From assembly GCA_937928775.1 (NCBI GenBank), contig CALFVI010000024.1, positions 1-42,452 of the forward strand: 42,452 bases of DNA, written 5' to 3'. The DNA comes from an uncultured Elioraea sp. (lineage in GTDB: Bacteria > Pseudomonadota > Alphaproteobacteria > Acetobacterales > Acetobacteraceae). The stretch's first letter is position 1, and each line of letters opens with the position of its first letter. Shown here piece by piece: positions 18,681-27,807 of the stretch. Both the position numbers and the translations under genes were made by a program. The notes beneath the pieces are model-generated. The model saw only the letters and a program-made list of their open reading frames with translations, made no database searches and was not told the DNA's origin.

Positions 18681-19392
18681 ACTCACCGAGCTCTGGGTCT
18701 ACCTCGCCGCCTCGCCGCTTGCCGCTCTGACGGTGACGCTGGCAGCGTGGCTCGGGGCGGTTCGCCTGCACGCCGCGCTGCGTGGCAGTGCCCTGGTCAA
18801 CCCGGTTCTGGTTGCAGCGCTGCTGCTGGTCGCCCTGCTGCTCGTATCCGGCATCGAATACCGCGCATATTTCGAGGGCGCGCAATTCGTGCACTTCCTG
18901 CTCGGCCCCGCCACCGTGGCGCTCGCCGTGCCGCTGGTGCGCCAGTGGCGCCTGCTGAGGGCCTCGGGGCCCGCCCTCGCCATCGCACTCGTCAGCGGCA
19001 GCGTCTTTGCCTCTGCCTCAGCCGTTGCCATCGGTTGGGCGTTCGGCGCCGACCGTGCCGTGCTCGCCACCCTCGCCCCGAAGGCGACCACTACGCCCGT
19101 CGCCATGGGGATCGCAGAACAGATCGGTGGGATTCCGAGCCTGACCGCGGTCGTCGTCATTCTCTCAGGCATCGCCGGCGCCACCCTCGGCCCCGTGCTT
19201 CTTTCGCTTTTGCGGGTGCAGGACTGGCGCGCGCGCGGGTTTGCAGTCGGGCTCGCCGCGCATGGCATCGGCACCGCCCGCGCCATCTCTGTCAACGAGA
19301 CGGCCGGTGCCTTCGCCGCCCTCGCCATGGGGCTGAATGCGCTCGCCACCGCTCTGCTGCTGCCTCTGGTCTGGGCACTCGCGGAGCGTTGA
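18670..19392 (+). CDS. lrgB: LrgB/CidB family membrane protein
   Basis: The protein has 240 residues and about seven membrane helices. The family core is present: GPATVALAVPL near 80, then SGSVFASAS, LAPKATTTPVAMGIAEQIGGIPSLTAVVVILSG (about 136-168) and the C-terminal GLAAHGIGTARA. LrgB works with LrgA in one membrane complex; the plant homologue PLGG1 is a plastid glycolate/glycerate transporter. ATG 18670 lies inside the end of lrgA. The pair stands beside the cbb operon, which makes the photorespiratory-glycolate idea worth testing. The next gene starts 48 bases later. Confidence 0.88.
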   Translation: MRPELTELWVYLAASPLAALTVTLAAWLGAVRLHAALRGSALVNPVLVAALLLVALLLVSGIEYRAYFEGAQFVHFLLGPATVALAVPLVRQWRLLRASGPALAIALVSGSVFASASAVAIGWAFGADRAVLATLAPKATTTPVAMGIAEQIGGIPSLTAVVVILSGIAGATLGPVLLSLLRVQDWRARGFAVGLAAHGIGTARAISVNETAGAFAALAMGLNALATALLLPLVWALAER

Positions 19393-19427
19393 TCCTGCTC
19401 GATTGTCCGAACAGGCTTGCCGACCGA

Positions 19428-19439
19428 CCGTCCGGACGG
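19428..19439. promoter_or_regulatory. Perfect 12-bp palindrome, candidate TetR operator
   Basis: CCGTCCGGACGG is self-complementary and ends two bases before the tetR ATG. It is preceded by CCGACCGA, so a longer partly repeated GACCG pattern covers about 19421-19439. This is the expected place for autoregulation of the tetR-devBCA unit. Confidence 0.45.
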
Positions 19440-19440
19440 C

Positions 19441-20022
19441 ATGTCGCAGGGCAGCATGTTGCACCAGCCCACCGAAACCCGGGACACGCGCGAACGCATC
19501 CTGGACGCTGCTGAAACCGTGGTGGCCGAACGCGGCGTCGCTGCCCTCTCGCTCGAGGCTGTCGCTGCCGCAGCGGGCGTGAGCAAGGGCGGGCTTTTGC
19601 ACCACTTCCGGTCAAAGGAAGCCCTGCTCACCGCGCTGGTCGAGCGGATGGTGGCAGAGATGCGGGCAGGTTACGACGCTTTTGCTGCCGGCGAACCCGA
19701 AGGGCCTGGCCGGCACACCAGGGCCTGCATCGCTTGGGCTCTGCGGCCGAGCCCGGAACAGCGCACGCGCGACCTACGCCTGGCCGCAGCTCTCTTGTCC
19801 GCCCACGCGCACGACCCGGGCCTGATCGAGCCGGTGCGACGGGAACATGCCCGCATCCGCGCCGCCATCGCCGATGACGGCCTCCTACCCGGCCACGCAC
19901 ACGCGGTGCTCGCCGCCGCAGACGGCATCTTCCTCGCCAAGGTGTTCGGCCTGTGGTCGCCAGACGAAACCCTCGCCAGGGCGATCGAGGCCGCACTCAG
20001 ATCTCTTGCCAAACCATGCTGA
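19441..20022 (+). CDS. TetR family transcriptional regulator
   Basis: The protein has 193 residues, the usual length. The N-terminal DNA-binding domain reads TRERILDAAETVVAERG and then SLEAVAAAAGVSKGGLLHHFRSKEALL (about 17-64), with the recognition helix at SKGGLLHHF. The C-terminal ligand domain is Ala/Leu-rich and variable. It is the first gene of a cassette with a DevBCA exporter, with its stop inside the start of devB, so it almost certainly controls that exporter and itself. ATG 19441 follows a perfect palindrome; ATG 19456 is an alternative start. Confidence 0.9.
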   Translation: MSQGSMLHQPTETRDTRERILDAAETVVAERGVAALSLEAVAAAAGVSKGGLLHHFRSKEALLTALVERMVAEMRAGYDAFAAGEPEGPGRHTRACIAWALRPSPEQRTRDLRLAAALLSAHAHDPGLIEPVRREHARIRAAIADDGLLPGHAHAVLAAADGIFLAKVFGLWSPDETLARAIEAALRSLAKPC

Positions 20023-21059
20023 GACCTCTCCTCTTTGGCTTGTTTGCCCTCGCCCTTGTGCCGGCGGCGACCTTCATCGTCATCCGCGAACGAATCCCCG
20101 CACCGGTCGATGCCCGGGCAGGGTGGAGTGCTTCGGCCTCAGTCGTGGCCAGCGTCGGGGCACTCGGACGGATCGAGCCTGCCAGCCGCGTCCTTCGCCT
20201 TTCGCACGGCGCGGGGCCGGAAGGAGCGCGGGTGGGGCGGCTGCTCGTGCGCGAGGGGGAGGAGGTGCGCGCCGGACAGCTGCTCGCCGAATTCCATGAT
20301 CTCCCGCGCAAGGAGGCCGCACTCGCCCAGGCCGAAGCCGCCCTTGCGCTTGCCGAGGCGCGACTTGCCCGCATCCTCGCCGCCGGCCGCGACACCGAGG
20401 TCGCCGCGGCCCGCGCCCGCCTCGCCGCCGCCCAGGCAGCGGAGGAGAATGCCGTGCGCGAGGCCCGCCGAGCCGAAGCCCTCCTGCGCACTGCGGCCGG
20501 CAACCAGGCAGCCTGGGACCGCGCCCGCTTCGCCGCCGCCCAGGCGACCGCCGAACGCTCCCGCGCGGAGGCGGAACTCGAGGCCCTGCTTGCCCCCCGC
20601 GCCGAGGACGTGGCGGTAGCCCGGGCCGAGGTCGCCCAGGCACGCTCGGCGGTCGCCGAAGCACGCGCAGCGCGCGACCTCGCCCTGCTCGTCTCGCCGA
20701 TCGACGGCACGGTGCTGAAGATCCACGCCCGCGAGGGCGAGCGCGTTGGAAGTGACGGGGTGCTCGAGCTCGCCGACCTCACGGCCTTCGAGGTGGTGGC
20801 GGAGGTCTACGAGACCGACCTGCCGCGCGTGCGGCTCGGCGCCACGGCGGACGTCCTGGTCCCGGGCGAACCGCGTCCCTTCCCCGCCCGCGTGGTCGAT
20901 CTCGGCTGGCGGGTTGGACGGCAATCCGTGGTCTCGCCCGACCCGGTCGCCGCCATCGACTCGCGCGTGGTCGAAGTGCGGCTCAGGCTCGACCCCGCCG
21001 CCAACGAGGCCGTGCGACGCCGCACCAACATGCAGGTCCAGGTGGCGATTAGGCCGTGA
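20016..21059 (+). CDS. DevB-type (HlyD family) membrane fusion protein
   Basis: The protein has 347 residues. An N-terminal membrane anchor lies at about 4-24. A biotinyl-lipoyl half (VGRLLVREGEEVRAGQLLAEF) is followed by a long Ala/Arg/Glu coiled coil (about 100-225). The second lipoyl half is LLVSPIDGTVLKIHAREGERVG, then a beta domain with ADVLVPGEPRPFPARVVDLG. Such proteins link an inner-membrane ABC transporter to an outer-membrane channel of the TolC type; no tolC is adjacent. Start ATG 20016 overlaps the tetR stop by seven bases. The last base pairs form a GTGA overlap with the permease gene. Confidence 0.88.
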   Translation: MLRPLLFGLFALALVPAATFIVIRERIPAPVDARAGWSASASVVASVGALGRIEPASRVLRLSHGAGPEGARVGRLLVREGEEVRAGQLLAEFHDLPRKEAALAQAEAALALAEARLARILAAGRDTEVAAARARLAAAQAAEENAVREARRAEALLRTAAGNQAAWDRARFAAAQATAERSRAEAELEALLAPRAEDVAVARAEVAQARSAVAEARAARDLALLVSPIDGTVLKIHAREGERVGSDGVLELADLTAFEVVAEVYETDLPRVRLGATADVLVPGEPRPFPARVVDLGWRVGRQSVVSPDPVAAIDSRVVEVRLRLDPAANEAVRRRTNMQVQVAIRP

Positions 21060-22300
21060 ACGAGCTTGCGCCCCTCGCCCGCGCTTCGCCCGTGCTGGCG
21101 ACAGCCCCGGCGGCGGCAATCCAACCGCCGCCCGCGCCCGGGTTTCGCCTGCCGTTCCGCCTCGCCTGGCGTCAGCTTCGCCACGAACCTGCCCGCCTCG
21201 CCGCCGCGCTCTCCGGCGTCGTGTTCGCCACCCTGCTGATCTTCATGCAGATCGGGTTCAAGAACGCGCTGTTCGACAGTGCGGTGCTGGTGCAGAACTC
21301 GCTGCAGGCCGACCTCTTCCTCATGCACCGCAATACCGAGGCGCTCTGGCGGTCAGCCTCCTTTCCGCGCGCGCGCCTCGCCCAGGCGCTGGCGCTTCCC
21401 GAGGTCGAGCGAGTGACACCGCTCTACGTCGCCAATGTACCGTGGCGGAACCCCGAGACGGGACTCAACCGCACACTGCTTCTGTTCGGGGTCGATCCCA
21501 CCGCGCGTCTCCTCGGCTTCCACGGTTTGGATGATGCGGCCTGGCACGCCATCACTCGCCCCGACACCATTCTGTTCGACGAACGTGGCAAGCCTGAGTT
21601 CGGCCCCATCCGCTCGCTGCTCGCACAGGGGTCATTTTTCGGCGAGCTCAACCGCAAGCGAGTCGAGGTCGTCGGAAGCTTCGGGCTCGGTGCCACCTTC
21701 TCCTCAGAATCGAATGCCATCGCGTCCGAAACAACATTCTGGCGCATCGCCTCGGGGCGCAACCCTGCGCAGGTTGACGTGGGCGCGATCGTGCTAAAGC
21801 CAGGGGCGAATGTTGCTACAACGAAACGCGCACTGCAGGCCCTACTTCCCGATGACGTGATGGTGTTCACACGGGCCGAGCTTGCACAGTTCGAACGGGA
21901 CTACTGGGCCAAAGTCGCGCCCGTCGGCTTCATCTTCGGGCTTGGTGTCGCGATCGGCCTCGTTGTCGGCTGCGTGATCGTCTATCAGATCCTGTTTTCG
22001 GACATCTCGCGTCACTTGGGCGAATACGCCACGCTGAAGGCCATGGGCTACACCAACGGCTACCTCGCACGCGTGGTGATGTCGGCTGCCTTTATTCTTG
22101 CCGTGCTCGGCTTTATCCCGGGGTTTATGCTCAGTCTCGGGCTCTATGAGATCGCGACCGCGCAAATCTTCATTCCCCTGCACATGACGATCCCGCGCGC
22201 CTCCTTCGTCTTTGGCCTCATCCTCGTCATGTGCGTCGTCTCGGGGCTGATTGCGATCCGCAAGCTACGCGATGCGGATCCGGCGGACATGTTCCGATGA
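21056..22300 (+). CDS. DevC-type ABC transporter permease (FtsX-like)
   Basis: The protein has 414 residues and begins at GTG within GTGA. One N-terminal membrane helix (about 50-72, ending LLIFMQIGFKNALFDS, a DevC hallmark) is followed by a large periplasmic domain and three C-terminal helices. FGLGVAIGLVVGCVIVYQIL, DISRHLGEYATLKAMGYTN and the terminal LRDADPADMFR are typical. DevC works with DevA and DevB to export lipids (heterocyst glycolipids in cyanobacteria) or other cell-surface material. The substrate here is unknown. Confidence 0.9.
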   Translation: MNELAPLARASPVLATAPAAAIQPPPAPGFRLPFRLAWRQLRHEPARLAAALSGVVFATLLIFMQIGFKNALFDSAVLVQNSLQADLFLMHRNTEALWRSASFPRARLAQALALPEVERVTPLYVANVPWRNPETGLNRTLLLFGVDPTARLLGFHGLDDAAWHAITRPDTILFDERGKPEFGPIRSLLAQGSFFGELNRKRVEVVGSFGLGATFSSESNAIASETTFWRIASGRNPAQVDVGAIVLKPGANVATTKRALQALLPDDVMVFTRAELAQFERDYWAKVAPVGFIFGLGVAIGLVVGCVIVYQILFSDISRHLGEYATLKAMGYTNGYLARVVMSAAFILAVLGFIPGFMLSLGLYEIATAQIFIPLHMTIPRASFVFGLILVMCVVSGLIAIRKLRDADPADMFR

Positions 22301-22980
22301 ATGCGGTCGAAATCCGTGGCCTGAGCCATCGCTACGGTGCGGGCCCGACCGCACTGACCGTGCTGCACGATCTCGACCTCACCATCCCTGCTGGCGAGAT
22401 CGTGCTGCTCACTGGCCCATCTGGCTCCGGCAAGACGACCCTACTTACCCTGATTGGCGCCCTGCGCGCGGTGCAGACAGGCTCCTGCCGCGTGCTCGGG
22501 ATCGAACTTTCCAAAGCGGACGAGCGGACGCGCGTTGCGCTCCGCCGCCGCATCGGCTTCATCTTCCAACACCATAATCTGCTGAGCTTCCTGACCGCGC
22601 GCGAGAACGTGGCGATGGCCCTCGAACTTGACCCGGACCTCGACGAGGCAGAGCGCCTGACGCGCGCTGAGGCGATGCTGCAGGCGGTCGGCCTCGCCGA
22701 CAAGGTGGACGCCTATCCTGCCGTACTCTCGGGCGGGCAGCGCCAGCGCGTTGCCATCGCGCGGGCGCTAGTGCACGAACCGGGACTGATCCTGGCCGAC
22801 GAACCGACTGCAGCCCTGGACAGCAAGACAGGGCACGAGACGATGGCGCTGTTGCAGCACCTCGCCAAGGAACGTGGCCGAACAGTCTTCATCGTCACCC
22901 ACGACCCGCGGATCCATGATATTGCCGACCGCATCGTCGCGATGGAGGACGGCCAACTTGTTCAGCCTGCGACGCACTGA
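22297..22980 (+). CDS. DevA-type ABC transporter ATP-binding protein
   Basis: The protein has 227 residues, close to the LolD/MacB-like ATPase length. Walker A is GPSGSGKTT (about 42-50), the Q-loop is FIFQHHNLLSFLTA, the signature is LSGGQRQRVAIARAL, Walker B is LILADEPTAALDS and the switch His is in VTHDPR. It starts at ATGA overlapping the permease stop. It powers the DevB-DevC exporter. Confidence 0.93.
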   Translation: MNAVEIRGLSHRYGAGPTALTVLHDLDLTIPAGEIVLLTGPSGSGKTTLLTLIGALRAVQTGSCRVLGIELSKADERTRVALRRRIGFIFQHHNLLSFLTARENVAMALELDPDLDEAERLTRAEAMLQAVGLADKVDAYPAVLSGGQRQRVAIARALVHEPGLILADEPTAALDSKTGHETMALLQHLAKERGRTVFIVTHDPRIHDIADRIVAMEDGQLVQPATH

Positions 22981-23019
22981 AGTCGGTTTGACTGGTCATC
23001 GGCAGCGGAGGAGCCCGAG

Positions 23020-25812
23020 GTGATCCCAAGCCTCGATCGCTGGTTGAGAAAACAGGAGCGCTGGCGCAAACCTGTCAAGCCACTCCCCGATCCTCCGCCG
23101 CTCTGGCACGCGCTCCCCGCCGAGGAGGCAATCACCTGGTTCGAGGTCGGGCCCGAAGGTCTGAGTGAGCGCGAAGGCATCGTCCGCCTCGGGATCTACG
23201 GCCCGAACCTGCTGCCTGACCCTCCCCGCCCCTCGAGCCTTCGCCGCTTCCTGGCCCAGTTCGAGAATGTCCTAATTCAAGTCCTGCTCGTTGCAGGGGT
23301 GGTAACAGCACTGATCGGACATTGGGTGGACGCGACGGTGATCGTCGCTGTCTGTGTGATCAACGCCCTGATTGGTTTCATCCAGGAAGGCCGGGCGGAA
23401 GCCGCCATGGCAGCCGTCCGTACCCTGCTGTCGCATCGTGCCACCGTGATCCGAGAGGGCAAGCGCAAGTCGCTCGATCCAGGTGATATCGTGCCGGGCG
23501 ACATCGTGCTGCTCGAACCGGGGGATCGCGTCCCGGCCGACATTCGCCTCATCGCGGTACGCGGTCTTGCGATCCAAGAATCCGTCCTGACCGGCGAGAG
23601 CGTGCCGGTGATGAAATCCGCCGAGCCTGTCGCGGAAACCGCTCCGCTCGGCGATCGAACCTCGATGGCCTTTGCAGGCACGGTGGTTACGTCCGGTCAC
23701 GGCAGGGGCATTGTGGTCGCCACTGGCGCTGAAACCGAGATCGGCCGGATCAGCGGAATGCTTGCCAGTGTGGACACGGTGCAGACGCCGCTCCTGCGCG
23801 CGATGACCCGCTTCGGCCGCACGCTCAGCGTTCTGATCCTCTCGATCGCTGCCGTGACCTTCGCTTTCGGCGTGCTGGTTCGTGACTTTGCTGCGCGCGA
23901 CATGTTCCTCGCCGCTGTCGGCATCGCGGTCGCCGCCATCCCTGAGGGACTGCCAGCGGTGATCACCGTCATCCTCGCCATCGGGGTGCGTCGCATGGCG
24001 GAACGCATGGCCATTGTGCGGCGGCTCCCCGCAGTCGAGTCGCTGGGCAGCGTCGACGTGATCTGCACCGACAAGACCGGAACACTGACCCGGAATGAGC
24101 TGACCGTCCGCCTGCTCGCTCTGCGCGACGGGGACATCGAGGCGAGCGGATCAGGCTATGACCCGGCGGGCGCGGTGACGCGCAACGGGCGGCCCGTCAC
24201 CGCGGAAACCGATGCCGCCCTCGCCCTGATTTTGCGGGCGGCCGTGCTGTGCAATGACGCGCGACTGTTCTACGCGGTTGAGGAGTGGCACGTCGCCGGC
24301 GATCCCACCGACGGCGCCTTCCTCGTGCTCGCCCAGAAGGCCGGCTTTGATACAGACTCGACACGGACTCACTGGTCGCGCCGGGACGCCATCCCGTTTG
24401 AATCCGAACACAGGTTCATGGCCGTGCTGGTGCACGACCACGCAGGCAACGCGCTAATCGCAGCCAAGGGCGCGCCCGAGGTCATCCTGCCGCGCTGTGC
24501 GATGGCAGAGGCCGAGCGACTCGCTTGGCTCACGCGCCTCGAAGATCTGGCCCATCGCGGATATCGGCTGATCGCGGTCGCCACACGGGCTGCCGAGTCT
24601 CAGATGGTCACGCTCGACTTCGACGACGTGCGCGACCTTGATCTGATCGGTGTGGCGTGCCTGATCGACGGTGCTCGCGAGGAGGCGATCGAAGCCGTCG
24701 CAGCGTGCCGTCGGGCGGGGATCGCGGTGACGATGATTACCGGTGATCACGCTGGTACTGCGCTTGCGGTTGCCCGCGAGGTTGGGATTGACACCTCCGC
24801 CGGCGCGCTCACAGGCGCCGACCTCGACGCGATGGACGATACCGCCTTCGCCGAGGTAGTCGAGCGTGTGCACGTGTTCGCCCGCACCGCGCCAGCGCAC
24901 AAGCTGCGCCTGGTTGAAGCGCTGCAGGCACACGGCCACATCGTTGCGATGACGGGTGACGGGGTGAACGATGCGCCCGCCCTGAAACGTGCCGACATCG
25001 GGGTGGCGATGGGCAGGGCCGGGACCGAGGCGGCGAAGGAAGCCGCCGAAATGGTGCTGGCCGACGACAACTTCGCCACCATCGCCGCCGCCGTACGCGA
25101 AGGCCGAACGGTGTACGACAATCTCAAGAAGACCCTGCTGTTCATCCTCCCCACCAATGGCGGGCAGGCGGCAAGCGTCATGGTTGCTGTCCTCGCTGGG
25201 CTGAGCGCGCTGCCCGTAACGCCAGTGCAAATTCTCTGGGTGAATCTCGTTGTCGCCGTCACGCTCGCACTCGCGCTCGCCTTCGAGCCGGCCGAACCGG
25301 ATGTGATGGATCGCCCCCCGCGCCGACCGGATGCGCCAATCTTTGACGCCTTCCTTGCCTGGCGCGTGATCCTCGTCTCCGCCCTGTTGAGCACGACCAC
25401 CATTGGTGCATTCCTATTTGAACTCGCCGATGGCGCGAGCCTGGAAGAAGCCCGCGGCGCTGCGATCACCGCCCTAATCGCGGGCCAGGCCGCTTACCTG
25501 TTCAATGCGCGATCGTTCCAGCGCTCGGCGCTGTCGCGGGCAGGCTTGTTCGGCAATCTTGCCGTTTGGGTTATGCTGGTGCTGATCGCGCTCCTGCAAT
25601 GGGGCTTCCTGCACATGCCCATCTCGCAGGCGATCTTCGCCGTGGCCCCGCCGGACAGTACGGGCTGGATGGTTGCGTTCGGCTCGGCACTTGGCGTCTT
25701 TCTCCTGGTCGAGGGCGAGAAGGCGTGCAGGCGAATGATCGCGCGGCGCAACAATCGTCTCGGCGCGCTCACGCCGTCCGGCCACCATCGACCGGCAACA
25801 GGATCCCGGTGA
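23020..25812 (+). CDS. P-type cation-transporting ATPase, type II-like, altered ion sites
   Basis: The protein has 930 residues. It has the actuator motif LTGESVPV, the phosphorylated Asp351 in CTDKTGTLT, the KGAPE nucleotide segment, MITGDHAGTA and the hinge MTGDGVNDAPALK. M4 keeps IPEGLPAV (Glu309), as in calcium pumps. In M5 the SERCA N-x-x-E becomes N713-G-G-Q716, and in M6 N-L-V-T-D becomes N742-L-V-V-A746, so three usual calcium ligands are lost. The ion is therefore uncertain. GTG 23020 was chosen with GGAGG upstream. The 3' end overlaps the convergent SDR gene by 44 bases. No adjacent regulator or metal chaperone. Confidence 0.88.
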   Translation: MIPSLDRWLRKQERWRKPVKPLPDPPPLWHALPAEEAITWFEVGPEGLSEREGIVRLGIYGPNLLPDPPRPSSLRRFLAQFENVLIQVLLVAGVVTALIGHWVDATVIVAVCVINALIGFIQEGRAEAAMAAVRTLLSHRATVIREGKRKSLDPGDIVPGDIVLLEPGDRVPADIRLIAVRGLAIQESVLTGESVPVMKSAEPVAETAPLGDRTSMAFAGTVVTSGHGRGIVVATGAETEIGRISGMLASVDTVQTPLLRAMTRFGRTLSVLILSIAAVTFAFGVLVRDFAARDMFLAAVGIAVAAIPEGLPAVITVILAIGVRRMAERMAIVRRLPAVESLGSVDVICTDKTGTLTRNELTVRLLALRDGDIEASGSGYDPAGAVTRNGRPVTAETDAALALILRAAVLCNDARLFYAVEEWHVAGDPTDGAFLVLAQKAGFDTDSTRTHWSRRDAIPFESEHRFMAVLVHDHAGNALIAAKGAPEVILPRCAMAEAERLAWLTRLEDLAHRGYRLIAVATRAAESQMVTLDFDDVRDLDLIGVACLIDGAREEAIEAVAACRRAGIAVTMITGDHAGTALAVAREVGIDTSAGALTGADLDAMDDTAFAEVVERVHVFARTAPAHKLRLVEALQAHGHIVAMTGDGVNDAPALKRADIGVAMGRAGTEAAKEAAEMVLADDNFATIAAAVREGRTVYDNLKKTLLFILPTNGGQAASVMVAVLAGLSALPVTPVQILWVNLVVAVTLALALAFEPAEPDVMDRPPRRPDAPIFDAFLAWRVILVSALLSTTTIGAFLFELADGASLEEARGAAITALIAGQAAYLFNARSFQRSALSRAGLFGNLAVWVMLVLIALLQWGFLHMPISQAIFAVAPPDSTGWMVAFGSALGVFLLVEGEKACRRMIARRNNRLGALTPSGHHRPATGSR

Positions 25813-26521
25813 CAAAGCTCGTCGCGTCTTCAGCAAGCCACACCGCAGCATTGGCGACGTCGGCCGGCGTGCTCATCCGCCCGAGGGGGATGGTGGCAAT
25901 GAAGCGCGCGCGGTTTTCCGGCGTATCCTCCGTTCCCATGAATTCCGTCAGGAGCCCGGTGACACCGATCACTGGGCAGATCGCGTTCACCCGGATGTTG
26001 TCGCGCGCCAGCTCCTGCGCCATCGAAAGCGTGATGAGGTTCACCGCGCCCTTGGTGCCGTTGTACCACGTGAGTCCGGGGCGAGGGCGGATGCCGGCAG
26101 TGGAGGAGATGTTGATGATCGATCCGCCGCGACCTTGCGCGCGCAGGACCGGCAGGGCAGCGAGCGTCATCCAGTAAATCGACTTCACGTTCACCGCGTA
26201 GATGCGGTCGAACTCAACCTCCGTCACTTCGGTGAGCGGCTTATTGCGATGGGTGGTGCCCGCGTTGTTGACCACGATGTCGAGACCGCCGAAGGCTTCG
26301 ACAGCGCGCGTGACCATCCTCCGACAGTCCTCGCCTGATGAGACATCGCCGGCGATCGCCACCGCGTTCGGCCCGAGTTCGCGCGCCACGCGCTCTGCCC
26401 CTGGCGCGTTGAGGTCGGCGATGACAACGCGCGCCCCCTCGCGCACATAGGAACGCGCAATTCCCTCGCCGAAGCCAGAAGCCGCTCCCGTGACCAACGC
26501 CACCTTGCCGGCAAGACGCAT
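25769..26521 (-). CDS. SDR family oxidoreductase
   Basis: The protein has 250 residues, a classical short-chain dehydrogenase. The cofactor motif TGAASGFGEGIA (about 11-22) is followed by Asp at the end of strand 2 (VVIADLN), which favours NAD(H). NNAG is near 88, the catalytic Ser lies in INISSTAGI, and Tyr-x-x-x-Lys is YNGTK. The C-terminus is TGILLPVDGGRTA. The substrate is not predictable, although the FabG/glucose-dehydrogenase-like form is common. The start has a strong AGGAGG six bases before ATG 26519-26521. It is divergent from the Bug protein gene. Confidence 0.92.
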   Translation of the reverse strand: MRLAGKVALVTGAASGFGEGIARSYVREGARVVIADLNAPGAERVARELGPNAVAIAGDVSSGEDCRRMVTRAVEAFGGLDIVVNNAGTTHRNKPLTEVTEVEFDRIYAVNVKSIYWMTLAALPVLRAQGRGGSIINISSTAGIRPRPGLTWYNGTKGAVNLITLSMAQELARDNIRVNAICPVIGVTGLLTEFMGTEDTPENRARFIATIPLGRMSTPADVANAAVWLAEDATSFVTGILLPVDGGRTA

Positions 26522-26651
26522 GGGTTCCTCCTCGGTTTGTTAGCAGCACGCTAGCCGCCCGGTGCGCGGGCGCAAGACGGGCTCGGCTCTGGACAGCCCC
26601 GACGTCAGCGGGTCAGATCACCGCAACGGACGAAACTCGGAGGACACCGTC
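26522..26651. promoter_or_regulatory. Divergent intergenic region, SDR and Bug genes
   Basis: These 130 bases separate two divergent starts, each with a good Shine-Dalgarno sequence (AGGAGG for the SDR, GGAGG for the Bug gene). Promoters for both must lie here. No operator was recognised. Confidence 0.35.
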
Positions 26652-27620
26652 ATGCGGCTTGATCGTCGTGCCCTGCTTGCCGCCCCGCTCCTTCTCCTAC
26701 GGCCTCACCCAGCCCGAGCCCAGGCTTGGCCCAGCAAGCCGATCCGTGTCATCGTGCCGTTCGCTGCCGGTGGAGCGGCTGACAGTTCCGCCCGCACCAT
26801 CTTCCCGCGCCTTGGCGAGCGTCTTGGCGCTACTTTCGTAGTGGAGAATCGCGCCGGGGCATCGGGCTCGATCGGCGGTGCGGCGGTTGCGCAGGCCGCC
26901 GCAGACGGCCACACGCTGCTCTACGACGCCTCCTCGCACATCGTAAACCCATCGCTCTTGCGGAACCTGCCGTTCGACTACACCACCGCCTTCACCCCGA
27001 TCAGCCTCGTCGCGTCGTTCCCGCAGGTGATTTCGGTGAAGTCCGATTTCCCGGCGCGAACGATTGGCGAGCTCCTGCAGGCAGCGCGACGCCGCCCGGG
27101 CGAGATCAGCATCGGCACCCAGGGCAACGCCACGGCCGGTCACTTGGCCCTTGCGCAACTCGAACGATCGGCTGGCGTCAAGTTCACCCACGTCTCCTAC
27201 CGTGGCGGAGCGGCCGCGGCGCGCGACCTCGCCAGCGGCACGCTGGACGGGACCTTGATCACCGTCCTGTCCACACGCCCTGTGGTCGACGCAGGCCGCG
27301 CGCGCATGCTCGCTCTGACCATCCCGCAGCGCTTGCCGACCTTTCCGGAGGTGCCGACTTTGGCGGAAAGCGGCTTCCCGGGCTTCAACGTGAGCGAATG
27401 GGTCGGGCTCTTCGCCCCTGCTGGAACGCCGGCCGCCATCGTCGAACGGCTGCACGGGGAACTCGCCAAGGTGCTGGCGGAGGAACCGATTCGCGTGCGT
27501 CTTGATCAGCTCGGCGCAGTTCCGGTCGGCTCCGCGCCGAGCGATTTCGCGCGCTTCGTGAGGGAGGGACGGGAGGCGATGGCAGTCCTGGTGCGCGAGG
27601 CCAACATCACTGCCGACTAA
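26652..27620 (+). CDS. Bug/TctC-type periplasmic solute-binding protein
   Basis: The protein has 322 residues. The N-terminus has twin Arg (LDRRALLAAPLLLL) and a likely cleavage site after ARAQA, so export is by Sec or Tat. The mature part opens WPSKPIRVIVPFAAGGAADSSAR, the hallmark of the family, followed by VVENRAGASGSIG and FTPISLVA. Bug proteins bind small carboxylates or related ligands for TctAB transporters, or act as orphan sensors. No tctA or tctB is adjacent, so it is an orphan, as is common in Acetobacteraceae and Burkholderiales. The ligand is unknown. Confidence 0.93.
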   Translation: MRLDRRALLAAPLLLLRPHPARAQAWPSKPIRVIVPFAAGGAADSSARTIFPRLGERLGATFVVENRAGASGSIGGAAVAQAAADGHTLLYDASSHIVNPSLLRNLPFDYTTAFTPISLVASFPQVISVKSDFPARTIGELLQAARRRPGEISIGTQGNATAGHLALAQLERSAGVKFTHVSYRGGAAAARDLASGTLDGTLITVLSTRPVVDAGRARMLALTIPQRLPTFPEVPTLAESGFPGFNVSEWVGLFAPAGTPAAIVERLHGELAKVLAEEPIRVRLDQLGAVPVGSAPSDFARFVREGREAMAVLVREANITAD

Positions 27621-27807
27621 TAGCCGGCAACCCACGACCGGCGTCTGGGGTCGAAGATATACACTGCGCCGATCGTACAGGAAGCAGCGCTGCCGTCACG
27701 CTCACTCCTTCGATCGCGGGGATGCATCACGGCGTGGTTCGCAGGGGAACTGCTTCGCCTGCTGCTTTGTCCGGCTTGGTCATGAACGGGAGCAAGGCAG
27801 GCTGCTC

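Noticed and set aside
27621-27807. Terminator hairpin between the Bug gene and rplQ
   Set aside because: A five-base GC stem (GCCGG/CCGGC) is present near 27622-27641 but has no T-tract on either strand.
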